A DNA stretch of 64,000 nt from Desulfovibrio sp. (GCA_031291035.1 JAISLI010000024.1:23641-87640); one strand, 5' to 3'; positions 16,942 to 27,585 are shown, counted from the stretch's first letter. The notes: generated by a model from the letters alone, not told the origin. Program-made: numbers and translations.

Positions 16942-19434
16942 TCAGCCGTCGGAGTGTTTCAGGGATGATTTGATGCGCTCTTCGCCAAATTTCCATTTAT
17001 CGCGGGGAAGCCAGGTTTGCAGCATCAATTCAAGTTCACGGACTTCAAGGGGTTTTGCAAGAAAGTCATTCATGCCGTTTTGCAGAAACATGCTGCGCGC
17101 CTCACCCACAACATTGGCGGTGAGCGCCACAATGGGCAGACGCGCATATTTTTCTCCCGGCAGGGAGCGGATGATTTTGGTGGCATCCACCCCGTCCATC
17201 TCCGGCATCATATGATCCATGAACACAATGTCATAATCAGTCGTCTTCACACGCTCAACGGCTTCGAGCCCCGATTCCGCGATATCCACCTCTCCTCCGT
17301 ACGCGAGCAGCAGATTTTCCGCAATCATGAGATTGATTGCGTTGTCGTCCACCACCAGTATGCGGGCATTGAACACCTCCAGCGCGGGAGCCGCGTCGGT
17401 CGCGGCATCCTCAATGCCCGCGCAGACGCATGTATTCAGAATCTTCGCAACCGTCAGACTGGTGAGCGGCGTATAGACGGTCCGCACCGAAGGCGGCAAC
17501 CCGGATTCGCCCGTCGGCTCGTTCATCAGGGCGATCAGAACAGCGTCCCGGCCAGCTCTGTCGCGGACGGAGGCATAGTAGCCTTCGTCAAAAAACACAT
17601 GTGAACAGTGTTCAACATCGTCCGCTCCGTCCGCAATTGTGCAGCGCACACCCATTCCGGCAAGTTTTTCAGAGAGGTTACGGGCTTTCTCGGCGTTTGC
17701 CGTCCAGATCGCCGCGCGGCCGGCGCCGTCCTGTCGCGGTGCAATGGCCGGCCTGGGGTTTTCAACCCGCTGCATGATGTAAAAGGAAAAGCAGGAGCCT
17801 TCGCCGTATACGCTCTCCACATGTATTTCCCCGTCCATCAGTTCCACAAGCCTTTTGGAAATGGCAAGCCCCAGCCCGGAACCTTCAATCCCCCGGTTTT
17901 TGCGGGTATCCACTTGCGAAAAATTGCCGAACAGAAGAGGGAAGTCTTCTTTGCGGATGCCTATGCCGGTATCCCGCACCGCAAAGTGGACCTTGCACTG
18001 TCCGTCGCTGACCGGTTCCGCCGCAATGCTGAATGTTATATGACCCTGTCTGGTAAATTTCACGGCATTGGACAGAAGATTGACGGCAACTTGTTTGATG
18101 CGTGTCGCGTCGCCGACCATCTCCCGCGGCATCAGCGGATCGTCATCCACAATCAGATCAATGGGCTTGTCCCCAATGCGGATGTGAATCATCGTGACAA
18201 TGTCGTTGATCAGCGAGTGGACGCTGTAGATGTCGGGCACGAGTTCCATCGCGCCGGATTCTATCTTGGAAAAATCAAGAATATCGTTGATGATGGAAAG
18301 CAGTGACGCGCCTGCCCGCTTGATATGGCCGAGGTATTCAAGCACCGACGCCTGCGGAAAATTCTTGATCGCAAGTTCGGTCATTCCGAGAATCGCATTC
18401 ATCGGCGTGCGGATTTCATGGCTCATATTGGCCAGAAACTCTGATTTCGCGCGATTGGCAAGTTCGGCGGCCTCCAGGCGCCGCTGTTCCGTAATGTCAG
18501 TATAAAAACCTTCCAAAAGGTGCGGAGTTCCGTCGGGATTCTTTTCCACCACCCGGCTGCGTTCCCAAAGCCACTTGACGCTGCCGTCCTTCATGACAAT
18601 GCGGAATGTCGTTTCCAGAGGCAGACCTAGGGCAAGCGTGACGTCATTGAGCTTTGCGAGGCTGTTCACATCGTCGGGATGCACCATGTCGAAAAATTTG
18701 ACGGCGTTGTTGCCGAGCAGTTCCCGCGGCGTATAGCCGGTAAGGTTGTAACATCCTTCACTGATAAAGGTGAAGGTGTAGTTCGGGGGGTCATTCAGGC
18801 ACTGGTACACCATGCCCGGCAGGTTGCTCATGAGGGTTTCGGTACGGCGCATCAGCAGCCGGCGCTCGGCGCTTTCCATGGCGAGCGCGACAAAATCCGC
18901 GAGGGAGGAGGCAAAGGTTTGTTCCTCTGTTGTCCAGACGCGGGCCAGGGGGAACTGTTCCGACCGGTCCTGCTCAATGCACACCACGCCTACCAGCTCG
19001 CCCCCCGCGCGAACCGGAGCATCAAGCAGGGCGCAGATATCAGGACCGTACGTCTCCTGCAGATTCGGCAGAATATCGGTATGCGCCGCATCGTCTATGA
19101 CGAGGAGCCGCTCGGTTTGCAGCAGTTCAACATAGCCTTGCCGGTCGTCAAGCGGGAAATCCTCCTGGAGTGTAAACAGTCCGGTTCTGCTGTCGTAGCT
19201 TGTGATGTTCTGCAACATCTGCCTGTCGTGCGCCACGCGCCACAGCCCCACGCGGTGGGTATTCAGGCCCAGGCATCCCTCGCGGGCGATAACTTCTGCG
19301 GCTTCCCGCAGGATACCGGAGGTGAGGGCCGGCGTTTTTGTAATACGGGCAAGAGCGTTGCTCAACGCGGCCGCGTAGTCAGCGTTGCTGCGCACGGGTA
19401 ACTCCTCCGGCAGTGCTTGTCCCCAAAGATTCAT
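16942..19434 (-). CDS. Cytoplasmic GAF-PAS hybrid histidine kinase
   Basis: 830 residues, no membrane segment. Domains in order: GAF (about 20-190), PAS with PAC tail (200-315, ending [14 protein letters not shown]), HisKA with the H-box [11 protein letters not shown] (H339), HATPase (440-560, DTGIGI and GSGLGLA boxes), a degenerate receiver-like stretch (about 570-680) lacking the phospho-acceptor, and a full receiver with [11 protein letters not shown] (D740) and the K in FLAKPL. The ATG at 19434 is two bases after the stop of the membrane kinase. A 33-codon in-frame extension upstream lies inside that gene and is rejected. No Hpt domain or output regulator is nearby. Confidence 0.9.
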   Translation of the reverse strand: MNLWGQALPEELPVRSNADYAAALSNALARITKTPALTSGILREAAEVIAREGCLGLNTHRVGLWRVAHDRQMLQNITSYDSRTGLFTLQEDFPLDDRQGYVELLQTERLLVIDDAAHTDILPNLQETYGPDICALLDAPVRAGGELVGVVCIEQDRSEQFPLARVWTTEEQTFASSLADFVALAMESAERRLLMRRTETLMSNLPGMVYQCLNDPPNYTFTFISEGCYNLTGYTPRELLGNNAVKFFDMVHPDDVNSLAKLNDVTLALGLPLETTFRIVMKDGSVKWLWERSRVVEKNPDGTPHLLEGFYTDITEQRRLEAAELANRAKSEFLANMSHEIRTPMNAILGMTELAIKNFPQASVLEYLGHIKRAGASLLSIINDILDFSKIESGAMELVPDIYSVHSLINDIVTMIHIRIGDKPIDLIVDDDPLMPREMVGDATRIKQVAVNLLSNAVKFTRQGHITFSIAAEPVSDGQCKVHFAVRDTGIGIRKEDFPLLFGNFSQVDTRKNRGIEGSGLGLAISKRLVELMDGEIHVESVYGEGSCFSFYIMQRVENPRPAIAPRQDGAGRAAIWTANAEKARNLSEKLAGMGVRCTIADGADDVEHCSHVFFDEGYYASVRDRAGRDAVLIALMNEPTGESGLPPSVRTVYTPLTSLTVAKILNTCVCAGIEDAATDAAPALEVFNARILVVDDNAINLMIAENLLLAYGGEVDIAESGLEAVERVKTTDYDIVFMDHMMPEMDGVDATKIIRSLPGEKYARLPIVALTANVVGEARSMFLQNGMNDFLAKPLEVRELELMLQTWLPRDKWKFGEERIKSSLKHSDG

Positions 19435-19436
19435 TG

Positions 19437-22031
19437 TTATGCGTTTTTGCCAAGATAGCGGCGCAAAACAACGAGCACGTCCTCCAGATTGACCGGTTTG
19501 CCAAGGTGCTCGTTCATGCCGCTGGCGAGGCAATGCTCTATGTCTTCCCGAAACACATTGGCGGACATGGCCACAATGGGAATTGTCGCGGCCTCCGGGC
19601 TATGCCCGCTCCGGATGCGTTCCGTCGCGCCATAGCCGTCCATTATCGGCATTTGCACATCCATCAGGATGAGATTGTAGCGCGCGGGATCCCGTTCGAA
19701 CATCTCCACAGCCTGCACACCGTTCCCGGCGCATTCGATACGCGCTCCCGACGGCTCAAGCAACGCCGTCACAATCTCGCGATTTATATCCACATCATCC
19801 ACCAGAAGAATAGTGCTGCCCGCAAACTCGCTTGCCCGCAAATCCTTGATGCCGTCCGCCCGGCCGTCCCTGTCGGGCAGGATTCCGGCGCGCCGCGCCT
19901 GAATCGTAAAACCAAAAATTGAGCTGTGGCCGAACACTGAGTTCACCCAGATTGTACCGCCCATCAGTTCGACAATCTGTCTGGAGAGCGCAAGTCCCAG
20001 GCCGGTGCCGCCATACCGGCGTGTTGTGCCGCTCTCGGCCTGCTGGAACGCGGTGAACAGCTTTGACTGTTGCTCTTCAGTTATGCCGATTCCGGAATCC
20101 TCCACCAGAAAGCGTAGCGTACACATCCCGTCCGATTCGCCGGCAAGGTTTGCCGACAGCATGATGCGGCCTTTTTCGGGCGTGAATTTTATCGCGTTGC
20201 CCACGAGATTCGTGATCACCTGCGCGATACGCATGTCGTCTCCGCAGATTGCTTCCGGCACGTCGTCCGCGATACTGATGGCAATCTCCTGTTGTTTCTC
20301 GTCCGATTTGAAGCGCGTGACATTTTTCACGCGGGACACAATGTCCCGCACCCGGAAAACAACCTCGGACAGTTCAAATTTGCCTGATTCGATTTTTGAA
20401 ATATCCAGAATGTCGTTGATAATGCCGAGCAGATGTTCCGAGGCGTTCTTGATGTTGGCAAAGGCGTAGTTCTTGCGTTCCAGGTCGCCGGCCAGAGCGC
20501 CTATTTTCGTCATGCCGATGACGGCGTTCAGCGGCGTTCTGATCTCGTGGCTCATATTCGCCAAAAAATCGCCTTTTGCCCGTGAAGCGGCTTTGGCAAT
20601 CAGCACCTGCTCTTCAAGTTCATGCGTACGTTGCCTCACTGTCGCTTCAAGCATGTCGTTCATCTGTGATGTCAGCGCAAAACGGTTAGCATACTTGCGT
20701 GCAAGCGTAAAGGCCATGCAGCACATGAAAGCGAAAAAGCTGTAGCGCGTGGCAAAGAAACCGGTATGAAAAAAATTTGCGTCAAGTATGTCGAAGATGC
20801 CCGCACATACGCAAAGAATAATAAATATTAATATGTTGCCAAGTTCCGTTCCACATAAATCCCTGAAAATCAGAGCCAAAAAGACAGTTGCCTTCGGACC
20901 CGCGCGCTCGGCGGCATATTTTTCTCCTGTCTGCTTTATAAAATGGCAGACGGCTTCGTAGACTATATAGAGAAGAAAAGCCATGCCATAGATGTGCCAG
21001 ACTGTCAGCAGATCATAGGCAAACCAGATCGGAAAAACGCTTTGCAGCACAATGAACGCGATGCACGATATGCCGTAGCCGCATGTGACGGATTTTGGCT
21101 TGCCGAAACTGAGCGTTTCAAGAAACGCCGCCAGGGTGAACAGAAGAAGATAGAGCGCACCGAATTCAAGCCGCTGGGCGTTCGCGGTGTTTGCAAGCAC
21201 ATGATAAACAGCGGGACAGCGCGTAAAGAAGTACACCGCGACAACGCAGGAAAAAACGCCGAACAGGAGGTTATATCCGTCAGCCTTGCGCAAAAAATAA
21301 AGGAGGATATGATAGAATCCCAAAAAAATGTACACCGCGCACAGGGCGATGGTCTGCAGGCTTTCGCTGCGATTGAACATCCGCGTGAAATCGCCGATAT
21401 AATAGGGGGATGTGTAGAAAAGCCCCGTGTACTTGCTGCCGGGAGCGCCAAGTATATGCATGACGAGAAAATTTTTGCCTTCCCTGAGAAACCTCCTGTC
21501 AAACGGAATGCTGAGGCCCCGTCTGCTGCGGAACGAAGTTATTTCGCCATCCGGATTCAAGTGCAGTTGTCTGGCAATGGCATTGCCGTTGATGTGGATT
21601 TCCCAGTTCTCGCCAACGCCGGCCATATACAGGCCGGGAGAGACGGGGTTGCTGTTGTCGTAAAGCGGCGCAAGCCCCCCCTGCCGGATCATGAACGGAA
21701 TCAGAATGGTGTATTCTTTGATTTTGCGCTGCCGGGGATTCAGAAACTCGAAGGCCACACGGGACGATGCCCCGTTTGCGTCCAGTCCGGACACGAGCAG
21801 GCTTCTGCCGTGACCTGCGGGCAGTTCCTCCCCCCAGTCCGTCATCTCCGGATCGTCCAGCGAAGCATATGCCGGTTCAAAGCCGTTTTTTACATACGCC
21901 GGGAATGACATCAAATCCACATAGAGGGGGTCGTTTTTTTCTGATTCACCGCTGCCCAGGCTGGAGATGAACGTCAGGGCGGACGCCAGCACGACAGCCA
22001 GTATGAGCCAGGAAAAAATTTCAGTACGCAC
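19437..22031 (-). CDS. 7TM-DISM-type hybrid histidine kinase
   Basis: 864 residues. After an N-terminal membrane anchor there is a ~170-residue extracytoplasmic domain (about 35-220; the [13 protein letters not shown] block is typical of 7TMR-DISM extracellular jelly-roll domains), then seven membrane segments (226-455), a coiled coil, HisKA (H495 in [11 protein letters not shown]), HATPase (DSGIGI and GGTGLGLA) and a receiver (phospho-Asp D791 in [11 protein letters not shown]). The start is GTG, overlapping the preceding binding-protein gene by 11 bases, with GGAGGAAA upstream. The tight overlap suggests the two products are needed together, with the binding protein presenting its ligand to the kinase. 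Confidence 0.9.
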   Translation of the reverse strand: MRTEIFSWLILAVVLASALTFISSLGSGESEKNDPLYVDLMSFPAYVKNGFEPAYASLDDPEMTDWGEELPAGHGRSLLVSGLDANGASSRVAFEFLNPRQRKIKEYTILIPFMIRQGGLAPLYDNSNPVSPGLYMAGVGENWEIHINGNAIARQLHLNPDGEITSFRSRRGLSIPFDRRFLREGKNFLVMHILGAPGSKYTGLFYTSPYYIGDFTRMFNRSESLQTIALCAVYIFLGFYHILLYFLRKADGYNLLFGVFSCVVAVYFFTRCPAVYHVLANTANAQRLEFGALYLLLFTLAAFLETLSFGKPKSVTCGYGISCIAFIVLQSVFPIWFAYDLLTVWHIYGMAFLLYIVYEAVCHFIKQTGEKYAAERAGPKATVFLALIFRDLCGTELGNILIFIILCVCAGIFDILDANFFHTGFFATRYSFFAFMCCMAFTLARKYANRFALTSQMNDMLEATVRQRTHELEEQVLIAKAASRAKGDFLANMSHEIRTPLNAVIGMTKIGALAGDLERKNYAFANIKNASEHLLGIINDILDISKIESGKFELSEVVFRVRDIVSRVKNVTRFKSDEKQQEIAISIADDVPEAICGDDMRIAQVITNLVGNAIKFTPEKGRIMLSANLAGESDGMCTLRFLVEDSGIGITEEQQSKLFTAFQQAESGTTRRYGGTGLGLALSRQIVELMGGTIWVNSVFGHSSIFGFTIQARRAGILPDRDGRADGIKDLRASEFAGSTILLVDDVDINREIVTALLEPSGARIECAGNGVQAVEMFERDPARYNLILMDVQMPIMDGYGATERIRSGHSPEAATIPIVAMSANVFREDIEHCLASGMNEHLGKPVNLEDVLVVLRRYLGKNA

Positions 22032-23013
22032 GCGCGTCTATTTCCTCCCTGGTGATGGTGTCAGCACTGAATGCGGTTTCATCCACGTACGCGATTTTGT
22101 TGGGTGTCTTGCCGAGTTGCAATTGCTGTATGATTTTTTCCACACGCGGGCCATGCAGCGGATTGCATTCCACATTGTAGCTGATATTCCGCGCAAGCGT
22201 TTGCTCCAGGCCCGCGCGCGTCGCGTCAAAGGAAATGATTTTCAGCCCGCCGGATGCACCGTAGGGCAAACGGCCCTCATCCAGGGCCTGAATCGCGCCG
22301 AAGGCCATATTGTCATTTTCGCAGTAGAGCACGTCAATGTCCCTGTATTCGCCCAGAAAGCGCTCCATGATTTCCTTGCCTTTCACCTGCGTGAAATCAC
22401 CCGAGTCGCGGACCACAATCCGCCATCCGGGGTTTCTGTCCACCCCTTCCCGCAGCCCTTCGGTACGGCCGATCTGCGCCGAGGAGCCTATATTTCCCTG
22501 TATGTGCGCTATGTTCAAATTTTTGAATGTTTTTTCCATCCAGGCCACGGCCGTGGCGCCTTCCTTGCGGAAGTCGGAACCTACCCATGACACGAAGAAA
22601 GTATTGTCCGAAGTCCGGATCATCCTGTCCATGATGATGACGGGTATGCCAGCGATCTTCGCCTCTTTCAGAACACTGTCCCATCCCTGCTCAGTGACTG
22701 GAGCCAGGACGATGTAATTGACTTTTTTTTGGATAAAGTCACGGATCGCGGCAACCTGATGTTCCTGCTTCTGTTGCGCGTCCTTCAGGATCAGTTGGTA
22801 ACCTTTCTCCCTGGTGAAGGTTTCCCGCATGGATCTGGTATTCGCCCTCCGCCAGTCGGACTCCGCGCCGACCTGCGAAAAGCCGACAACAATCAGGCCA
22901 TCCGTATTTTCGGCTTTATTGCCGGGTCGGTTTTTACCGTCATCACCTCCGCTGCAGGACGCAAGGATGAAGGCGAACAGCAATACGCCAAAAAGGCTGA
23001 TATGTTTATTCAT
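22021..23013 (-). CDS. YtfQ-like sugar-binding lipoprotein
   Basis: 330 residues from ATG 23013, preceded by GGAG at eight bases. The signal ends in a lipobox FILASC (C20), so the protein is lipid-anchored. The mature part matches the galactofuranose-binding YtfQ branch of the periplasmic binding protein family: VVGFSQVGAESDWRRANT, DAQQKQEHQVAAIRDF, LAPVTEQGWDSVLKEA, RDSGDFTQVKGKEIMERF and YCENDNMAFGAIQAL. No transporter genes adjoin it; two hybrid kinases follow instead. I infer a LuxP/ChvE-like sensing role. The ligand is presumably a sugar, but galactofuranose itself is only a guess. Confidence 0.85.
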   Translation of the reverse strand: MNKHISLFGVLLFAFILASCSGGDDGKNRPGNKAENTDGLIVVGFSQVGAESDWRRANTRSMRETFTREKGYQLILKDAQQKQEHQVAAIRDFIQKKVNYIVLAPVTEQGWDSVLKEAKIAGIPVIIMDRMIRTSDNTFFVSWVGSDFRKEGATAVAWMEKTFKNLNIAHIQGNIGSSAQIGRTEGLREGVDRNPGWRIVVRDSGDFTQVKGKEIMERFLGEYRDIDVLYCENDNMAFGAIQALDEGRLPYGASGGLKIISFDATRAGLEQTLARNISYNVECNPLHGPRVEKIIQQLQLGKTPNKIAYVDETAFSADTITREEIDARAY

Positions 23014-23350
23014 ATTTTTCGCTCCGTTGCGCATACAGTTTGATGCCCGCGCCAGCTCCGGCCTGGCCGGCCGTGCCGCAACTCCGCATCTTCACATTGA
23101 ACCCGGCTGAATGTCGTGAAAAATATTTTAGCAGACTGCCAAAAGCGTTCAAGTGCTGGGGCGTGTTGACACTATTTTAGAGACAAAAGAATACAGGCAA
23201 AAACAAGGGAGGGTATTAACAAAAGAATGATAGAATGTCTTCTCTCACTCCGTTGACGTGAAAACGTGCGAATAAAGCCATCGTCAGGTCAACCATGTGT
23301 AATGACTTTGAGACTACAATAGATTTGCGCTCTGCGCGGCGTCCGGCAAA
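23014..23350 (+). other. Intergenic region between nikR and the sensory cassette
   Basis: About 340 bases without a gene. It holds the minus-strand promoter at 23125-23152 for the binding-protein/kinase genes. The rest is AT-rich relative to its surroundings. I looked for a NikR operator of the E. coli type (GTATGA and its inverted repeat) and did not find one. Confidence 0.4.
23125..23152 (-). promoter_or_regulatory. Promoter for the binding-protein/two-kinase cassette
   Basis: Minus strand TTGAAC (23152-23147), 16-base spacer, TAAAAT (23130-23125), about 110 bases before the start codon at 23013. The implied 5' leader is about 105 bases. Confidence 0.5.
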
Positions 23351-23770
23351 TCAGGCCAGATTCTGGCCGGTCAATATCAGGCTGAATGCGCCGTTTTTCA
23401 CGCCGGTGCAGCTGATCAGCCTGTCCGCCAGCGCACGCATGCGCGCGGTCTCGCCCTTGATGACCAAAACTTCCAGGCAATTGTTGTGATCAAGGTGAAT
23501 ATGCAGGGTTGCCGTGATAATATCATGCTCGCCGTGCTGAATTCGGGTGAGTCGGCGGGCCAGATCATTTTTGTGATGGTCGTAGAGAAGGGTCAGCGTG
23601 CTTGCTCCCTGTCCACGCGCGCCTGCCCCCGGTTCTTCCACCAAAGCCTTGCGGATCAGATCCCTGATCGCCTCCGAGCGGTTGAAGTAGCCCCTGCGGC
23701 GGCAAAGCTCGTCAAAGGGTTCCAGCAATTCCTCATCCAGAGAAACGCCAATGCGCGTCAGTCCGCTCAT
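23351..23770 (-). CDS. nikR: Nickel-responsive transcriptional regulator NikR
   Basis: 139 residues from ATG 23770 ([20 protein letters not shown]), with GGAGG six bases upstream. The ribbon-helix-helix DNA-binding domain (1-45) is followed by an ACT-like nickel-binding domain. The four nickel ligands can be placed: H79, H90, H92 (LHIHLDH) and C98 (NNCLEV), matching H76/H87/H89/C95 of E. coli NikR. In E. coli NikR represses nickel uptake; in a sulfate reducer nickel is needed for hydrogenase. No nickel transporter gene is in the window, so its targets lie elsewhere. Confidence 0.93.
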   Translation of the reverse strand: MSGLTRIGVSLDEELLEPFDELCRRRGYFNRSEAIRDLIRKALVEEPGAGARGQGASTLTLLYDHHKNDLARRLTRIQHGEHDIITATLHIHLDHNNCLEVLVIKGETARMRALADRLISCTGVKNGAFSLILTGQNLA

Positions 23771-23818
23771 ACCCGCCTCCAATGTTGAAAAACGACACCG
23801 CGAGATTGCGCTGCAACA

Positions 23819-23936
23819 ATTGACGCTTGAAACAGTTCAGTTACGGCGGGCAAAGCCAGCCCGCTCCTGTTCCGCGGCAGGGATTTGCCGGCAAATCCTT
23901 GCGGAGCGGTTCCCTCGTTTCATTCGTGAACCTCTC
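23819..23936. repeat. Dispersed intergenic repeat, family B (longest copy)
   Basis: Starts with a GACGCTTGAAACAGTTC module and an ACGGCGGGCAAA module, continues through a perfect palindrome around GGATTTGCCGGCAAATCC, and ends in a CGTTTCATTCGTGAACC module. The first module recurs at 33831-33889 (inverted) and 54930-54996. The last module recurs inverted at 42247-42272 and 46003-46062. The repeat is always between genes. Confidence 0.7.
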
Positions 23937-24064
23937 TAGAGCATTTTGCTTTTGAAACGCTCCCTTCGGCGCCTTACGGCGAAATGCGGTTTCGCCTGCG
24001 CCTCATGGGCGGGCGGCGGTGCATCCGCCCCGCCGCCAGAGCAATTTCAAAATGAAATTGCTCT
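23937..24064. repeat. Dispersed 128-bp repeat, family A, copy 1
   Basis: Runs from TAGAGCATTTTGCTTTTGAA to a perfect inverted repeat (AGAGCAATTTCA, three bases, TGAAATTGCTCT; 24038-24064). A second full copy in opposite orientation is at 63757-63884, differing at only about seven positions. The terminal palindrome alone recurs at 47130-47156. It abuts family B on the left and touches the polA stop codon on the right. Confidence 0.8.
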
Positions 24065-26855
24065 AATGCGCCTCTCCCCAGCTGGAGCCAAAGCCCTGAT
24101 CCACCACGAGGGGCACGGCGAGGCTCCTGCCGCCGGGGGTGACGCGGCACATCAGTTCGGCTGTCCGGACGGCGGCGGCCTCGGCATTTTTTGCGGGAAC
24201 CTCAAGCACAAGTTCATCATGTACCTGCAGAATCAGCCGGGCTTCCATGCGGTCAAGCGCCTCATCCCCGGCAACGGCCAGCATGGCCAGCTTGATGACG
24301 TCCGCCGCGGAGCCCTGTATGACCGTATTGACGGCCTGACGCCGCGCCAGCGCGAAAGTCTGGCTGTTGGCCGAATGAATGCCCGGCAGAAAACGCCGGC
24401 GGCCGCTCAGGGTGACGACAAAACCCCGCTTTTTGACATCGGACTCCACGCTGTCGTAAAACGCCTTGAGGCCGGTGAGGCGTGAGAAATAACGCTCAAT
24501 AAAGGCTTTTGCCTCCGGTGTGCGTATGTTGAGTTCCCGCGCCAGTTTTTGCGCACCCATGCCGTAAATCAGGCCGAAATTCACCGTCTTGGCGTTGCGC
24601 CGCTCGTCCGGGCCGACCTTCTCCGGCGGCATGTCATAAATGAGCGCCGCCGTGCGGGCGTGGATATCCTCATTATTGCGGAAGGCGTCCAGCAGGGCGG
24701 CGTCCCGCGACATATGGGCCAGCACGCGCAACTCAATCTGCGAATAGTCGGCGGAAACGAGGGCATGGCCCGGCCGGGCGATGAAACAGGCGCGCATGCG
24801 TTTGCCGAGTTCCCCGCGCACGGGTATGTTCTGCAGGTTGGGATTGCTGGACGAAAGCCTTCCCGTGGCCGTGCCTTTCTGGTTGAATGTGGTGTGAATC
24901 CGCCCGCCCGCGTCTATCAGACGCGGCAACGGCTCCAGGTAGGTGGATCGCATCTTCTCGAACTTGCGGTACTGCAGGATCAGATCAATCACCGCATGCT
25001 GTCCGGCAAGTTTTTCCAGCGTCTCCTGGGAGGTGGACGCCTGCCCGCCGCGTGTCTTGCGCGGCGCGGGCAGGGCGAGACGGTCAAAAAGAAGCTCGCC
25101 CGTCTGCCTTGCGGAACGCGGATTGAACCGCGCGCCCGCCGCCTCGTAAATCCGCACGCTGAGGCTGTCGATTTCTTTCTGCACATCCCGGAGAAATTCC
25201 TGAAAAGCCGCCGGATCAATGGCCACGCCCCGCTCTTCCATATCGGCGAGCACCGGCGTCAGCGGCAGTTCCATTTCCGTGTAGAGCGCCTCCAGCCCGT
25301 TTTGCGCAAGCCGCTCCCGCAAGGCTCCGGCCATGCCAAAGGCGAGAACGGCGGGCCCGTCCCCGGCAACCCCGCCGCCAAGACGGACGGCAAGGCGCGG
25401 CCAGGAATAATCGCTCTCGTCCGGCCCGGTCAGCCAAGCGGCAAGGCCCAGGTCAAAGCTCTTTCCGACAAGACGAATTTCAGCCTCTCGCGGACGGGGC
25501 GGTCCTCCGCCCCGCTCCACCCGGCCGCGCCGCAGCAGGGCCTTGAGATCCGCGCACACCACCTGACGCGCCCCGGCGAGCCATGAAAAAAACCCGTCCA
25601 TCTCCCCCGTCCATACATACTCGGCGCACTCGCGCGCCCCGGCTTCCTCCCGCCCGTCGCCGACGCCGATGCCGACGATCAATCTTGTCTCTTCCCCGGC
25701 CGTCGCTTCCGCAATCAGCGCCACCATGCGCCCCGCGCACTCCGGCAGATCTCCGGCGGAGCGCGCTTCTCCGGCTATTGTTTTTTTGACGCTTTCCGGA
25801 AGGCTCAGCTCATGGCCGGGCATTGCTCCGCCGGGCATTGGAGCGCTCCGGGCCTCGCGGGGAGCGGACGGCCCGGCGTCAAACAGGGAAAGCCCGCGCT
25901 GTTGGAGCTTTTGCCGGGCCGCCTGACGGACGGCGTCCGGGCCGCTCTCCTCCGAACGGCTTTCCCGCCGGCGGAGCAGGGTCTCCATTTCCCTGCGCAG
26001 GGACGCAAGCTCGAACTCCTCCGTGAGTTTCCGGAATTCCGGGATATCGAAAGGCCGCACGGCAAGATCAGCCAGACGCACGTCCTTGCAGACGTTGCGG
26101 GACAGGGTGGTGAGCTTGCGCCAGACAAAGGCCTTGTCCAGATGCTCTTCGAGCTTGTCGCGAAATTTTGCCGGCACCTTGGCGGGATTGTCGCGTATGT
26201 CTTCCAGCGTTCCGCAGTCGGTGAATATTTGCCTGACCGCCGCGGGGCCAATGCCGGGCACGCCGGGAATGTTGTCGCTCGCGTCCCCGAGCAGCGCCTG
26301 CGCGTCCGGCCACTGCGCCGGGGCTAGGCCGCTCCCGGCCGTAAAATCCTTCTCTGTGACGAGTTTTTCATCTTTTCCGGCGGGATCCCACATAACAACG
26401 GTGGGCGAGAGGCATTGCCTCAGGTCTTTGTCGCCGCTGGCGATAATCACAGGATATTCCGGGGAAAACCGCGCCGCCAGCGAGGCGATGCAATCGTCGG
26501 CCTCACAGCCTTCGGAAACTTTGAGGCCCAGGCCCAAAGCCCGAATCATGCGCTTGGCGGGCTCAATCTGGGCCACAAGATTTTCCGGCGTGGCGTCGCG
26601 GTTGGCCTTGTACAGGGGATATATCGCGTGACGGAAATTTCTGCCCCTGCCGTCCAGAACGAAAAGCAGATATCGCGGACATTCCTCACGCAAAATGCGC
26701 AACAGAATGCGGGTCAGGAGCATCAGGGCCCCTGTCGGGAATCCGTCGGAGCGGCGCAGATTCTGATTGGCAAAAAAGCCCCTGTACAAAAGGGCTGAAC
26801 CGTCTATCAAAAAAACCGGCTCGGCGTCAAGATGGAGGCGTTCTTTCAGCGACAT
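24063..26855 (-). CDS. polA: DNA polymerase I, proofreading domain apparently inactive
   Basis: 930 residues, full length. The 5' nuclease domain (about 1-300) is well conserved (VFLIDGSALLYRGFFA, LFVLDGRGRNFRH, EGCEADDCIASLA, GDKDLRQCLS, GDASDNIPGVPGIGP). The polymerase domain has SADYSQIELRVLAHMS, the O-helix NAKTVNFGLIYGMG and LQVHDELVLEVP. Between them (about 330-520) the 3'-5' exonuclease region lacks the D-x-E of motif I and the N-x3-D of motif II (here CADLKALLRR), so proofreading is probably lost, as in Taq polymerase. Its stop codon lies in repeat family A. Role: Okazaki fragment processing and repair synthesis. Confidence 0.95.
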   Translation of the reverse strand: MSLKERLHLDAEPVFLIDGSALLYRGFFANQNLRRSDGFPTGALMLLTRILLRILREECPRYLLFVLDGRGRNFRHAIYPLYKANRDATPENLVAQIEPAKRMIRALGLGLKVSEGCEADDCIASLAARFSPEYPVIIASGDKDLRQCLSPTVVMWDPAGKDEKLVTEKDFTAGSGLAPAQWPDAQALLGDASDNIPGVPGIGPAAVRQIFTDCGTLEDIRDNPAKVPAKFRDKLEEHLDKAFVWRKLTTLSRNVCKDVRLADLAVRPFDIPEFRKLTEEFELASLRREMETLLRRRESRSEESGPDAVRQAARQKLQQRGLSLFDAGPSAPREARSAPMPGGAMPGHELSLPESVKKTIAGEARSAGDLPECAGRMVALIAEATAGEETRLIVGIGVGDGREEAGARECAEYVWTGEMDGFFSWLAGARQVVCADLKALLRRGRVERGGGPPRPREAEIRLVGKSFDLGLAAWLTGPDESDYSWPRLAVRLGGGVAGDGPAVLAFGMAGALRERLAQNGLEALYTEMELPLTPVLADMEERGVAIDPAAFQEFLRDVQKEIDSLSVRIYEAAGARFNPRSARQTGELLFDRLALPAPRKTRGGQASTSQETLEKLAGQHAVIDLILQYRKFEKMRSTYLEPLPRLIDAGGRIHTTFNQKGTATGRLSSSNPNLQNIPVRGELGKRMRACFIARPGHALVSADYSQIELRVLAHMSRDAALLDAFRNNEDIHARTAALIYDMPPEKVGPDERRNAKTVNFGLIYGMGAQKLARELNIRTPEAKAFIERYFSRLTGLKAFYDSVESDVKKRGFVVTLSGRRRFLPGIHSANSQTFALARRQAVNTVIQGSAADVIKLAMLAVAGDEALDRMEARLILQVHDELVLEVPAKNAEAAAVRTAELMCRVTPGGRSLAVPLVVDQGFGSSWGEAH

Positions 26856-26979
26856 GGGGAAAGACTATAAAAAGGAAGCCGTCCTAAAGCAAGAACAAAG
26901 CATGGCCCGGATTTTGCATTATCACCGGCAAAAGGCGAAACGCTTCCGCGCGGTCGCCAAAAAAACGAGGATTACCTCT

Positions 26980-27570
26980 ATGATGCCTGTCATTTGGTTG
27001 CTTGGACTTTCCGGCAGCGGCAAGACGACGCTGGGATCGCTGCTGCGCATCCACCTTGAAGCAAACGACTATGATGTGGAATTTGTCGACGGGGACAGGT
27101 TCCGTCAGCAATTCGGGTACGGCGGTTTCCGTCCGCGGGATCGCCTGCGCAATATCGACGCCATCCGCGAGCACGTGTCGCGGCTGAACGCCCAGGATAA
27201 AATATGCATTGTCGCGGCCATCACTCCCTATGACATCATGCGTCAAAAAAACCGCGAGCGCTTTTCCCTGTACCGCGAAATCTGGGTGCGTTGCGGCATG
27301 CGGACGCTCCTTCGGCGCGACACCAAAGGACTGTATGCCCGCGCCATGCGGGGGGAAGTGCAACGCCTCAGCGGCGTTTCCGACCCCTTTGACGAGCCGG
27401 AAAAGGCCGACTGCGTCATAGACACGGACAATCTCGGTCTTGTCGAAAGTTATCTCGCGGTGCGCGACCTCACGCTGGAGGCCATCCAGGAAGGTCTTCA
27501 GCAGCCCTTTGCGCGCTGCATGCCAGCGTGCGCGGGGCATGAACCGCGCGTCGCCTGCAATTTTTGCTAA
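26980..27570 (+). CDS. cysC: Adenylyl-sulfate (APS) kinase
   Basis: 196 residues from ATG 26980, with GAGG nine bases upstream; a longer frame to 26767 would overlap polA. APS kinase phosphorylates adenylyl sulfate to PAPS. Seen: P-loop GLSGSGKTT (9-17), FVDGDRFR, RPRDRLRNIDAIREH (the FSxxDRxxNIRR block), ITPYDIMRQKNRE, DTKGLYARA and the late DPFDEPEKADCVIDT. All are CysC landmarks. It is a free-standing kinase, not fused to an ATP sulfurylase. Dissimilatory sulfate reducers use APS directly, so PAPS would serve sulfation or another side path. It is divergent from polA. Confidence 0.88.
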   Translation: MMPVIWLLGLSGSGKTTLGSLLRIHLEANDYDVEFVDGDRFRQQFGYGGFRPRDRLRNIDAIREHVSRLNAQDKICIVAAITPYDIMRQKNRERFSLYREIWVRCGMRTLLRRDTKGLYARAMRGEVQRLSGVSDPFDEPEKADCVIDTDNLGLVESYLAVRDLTLEAIQEGLQQPFARCMPACAGHEPRVACNFC

Positions 27571-27585
27571 AAAGCGGTTCCGCGC

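Noticed and set aside
16942..19533. 33-residue N-terminal extension of the GAF-PAS kinase
   Set aside because: It lies within the upstream kinase gene and is an out-of-frame reading; ATG 19434 is placed two bases after that gene's stop codon.
23014..23350. NikR operator near nikR
   Set aside because: No GTATGA-type inverted repeat was found, and there is no nickel transporter gene to regulate here.
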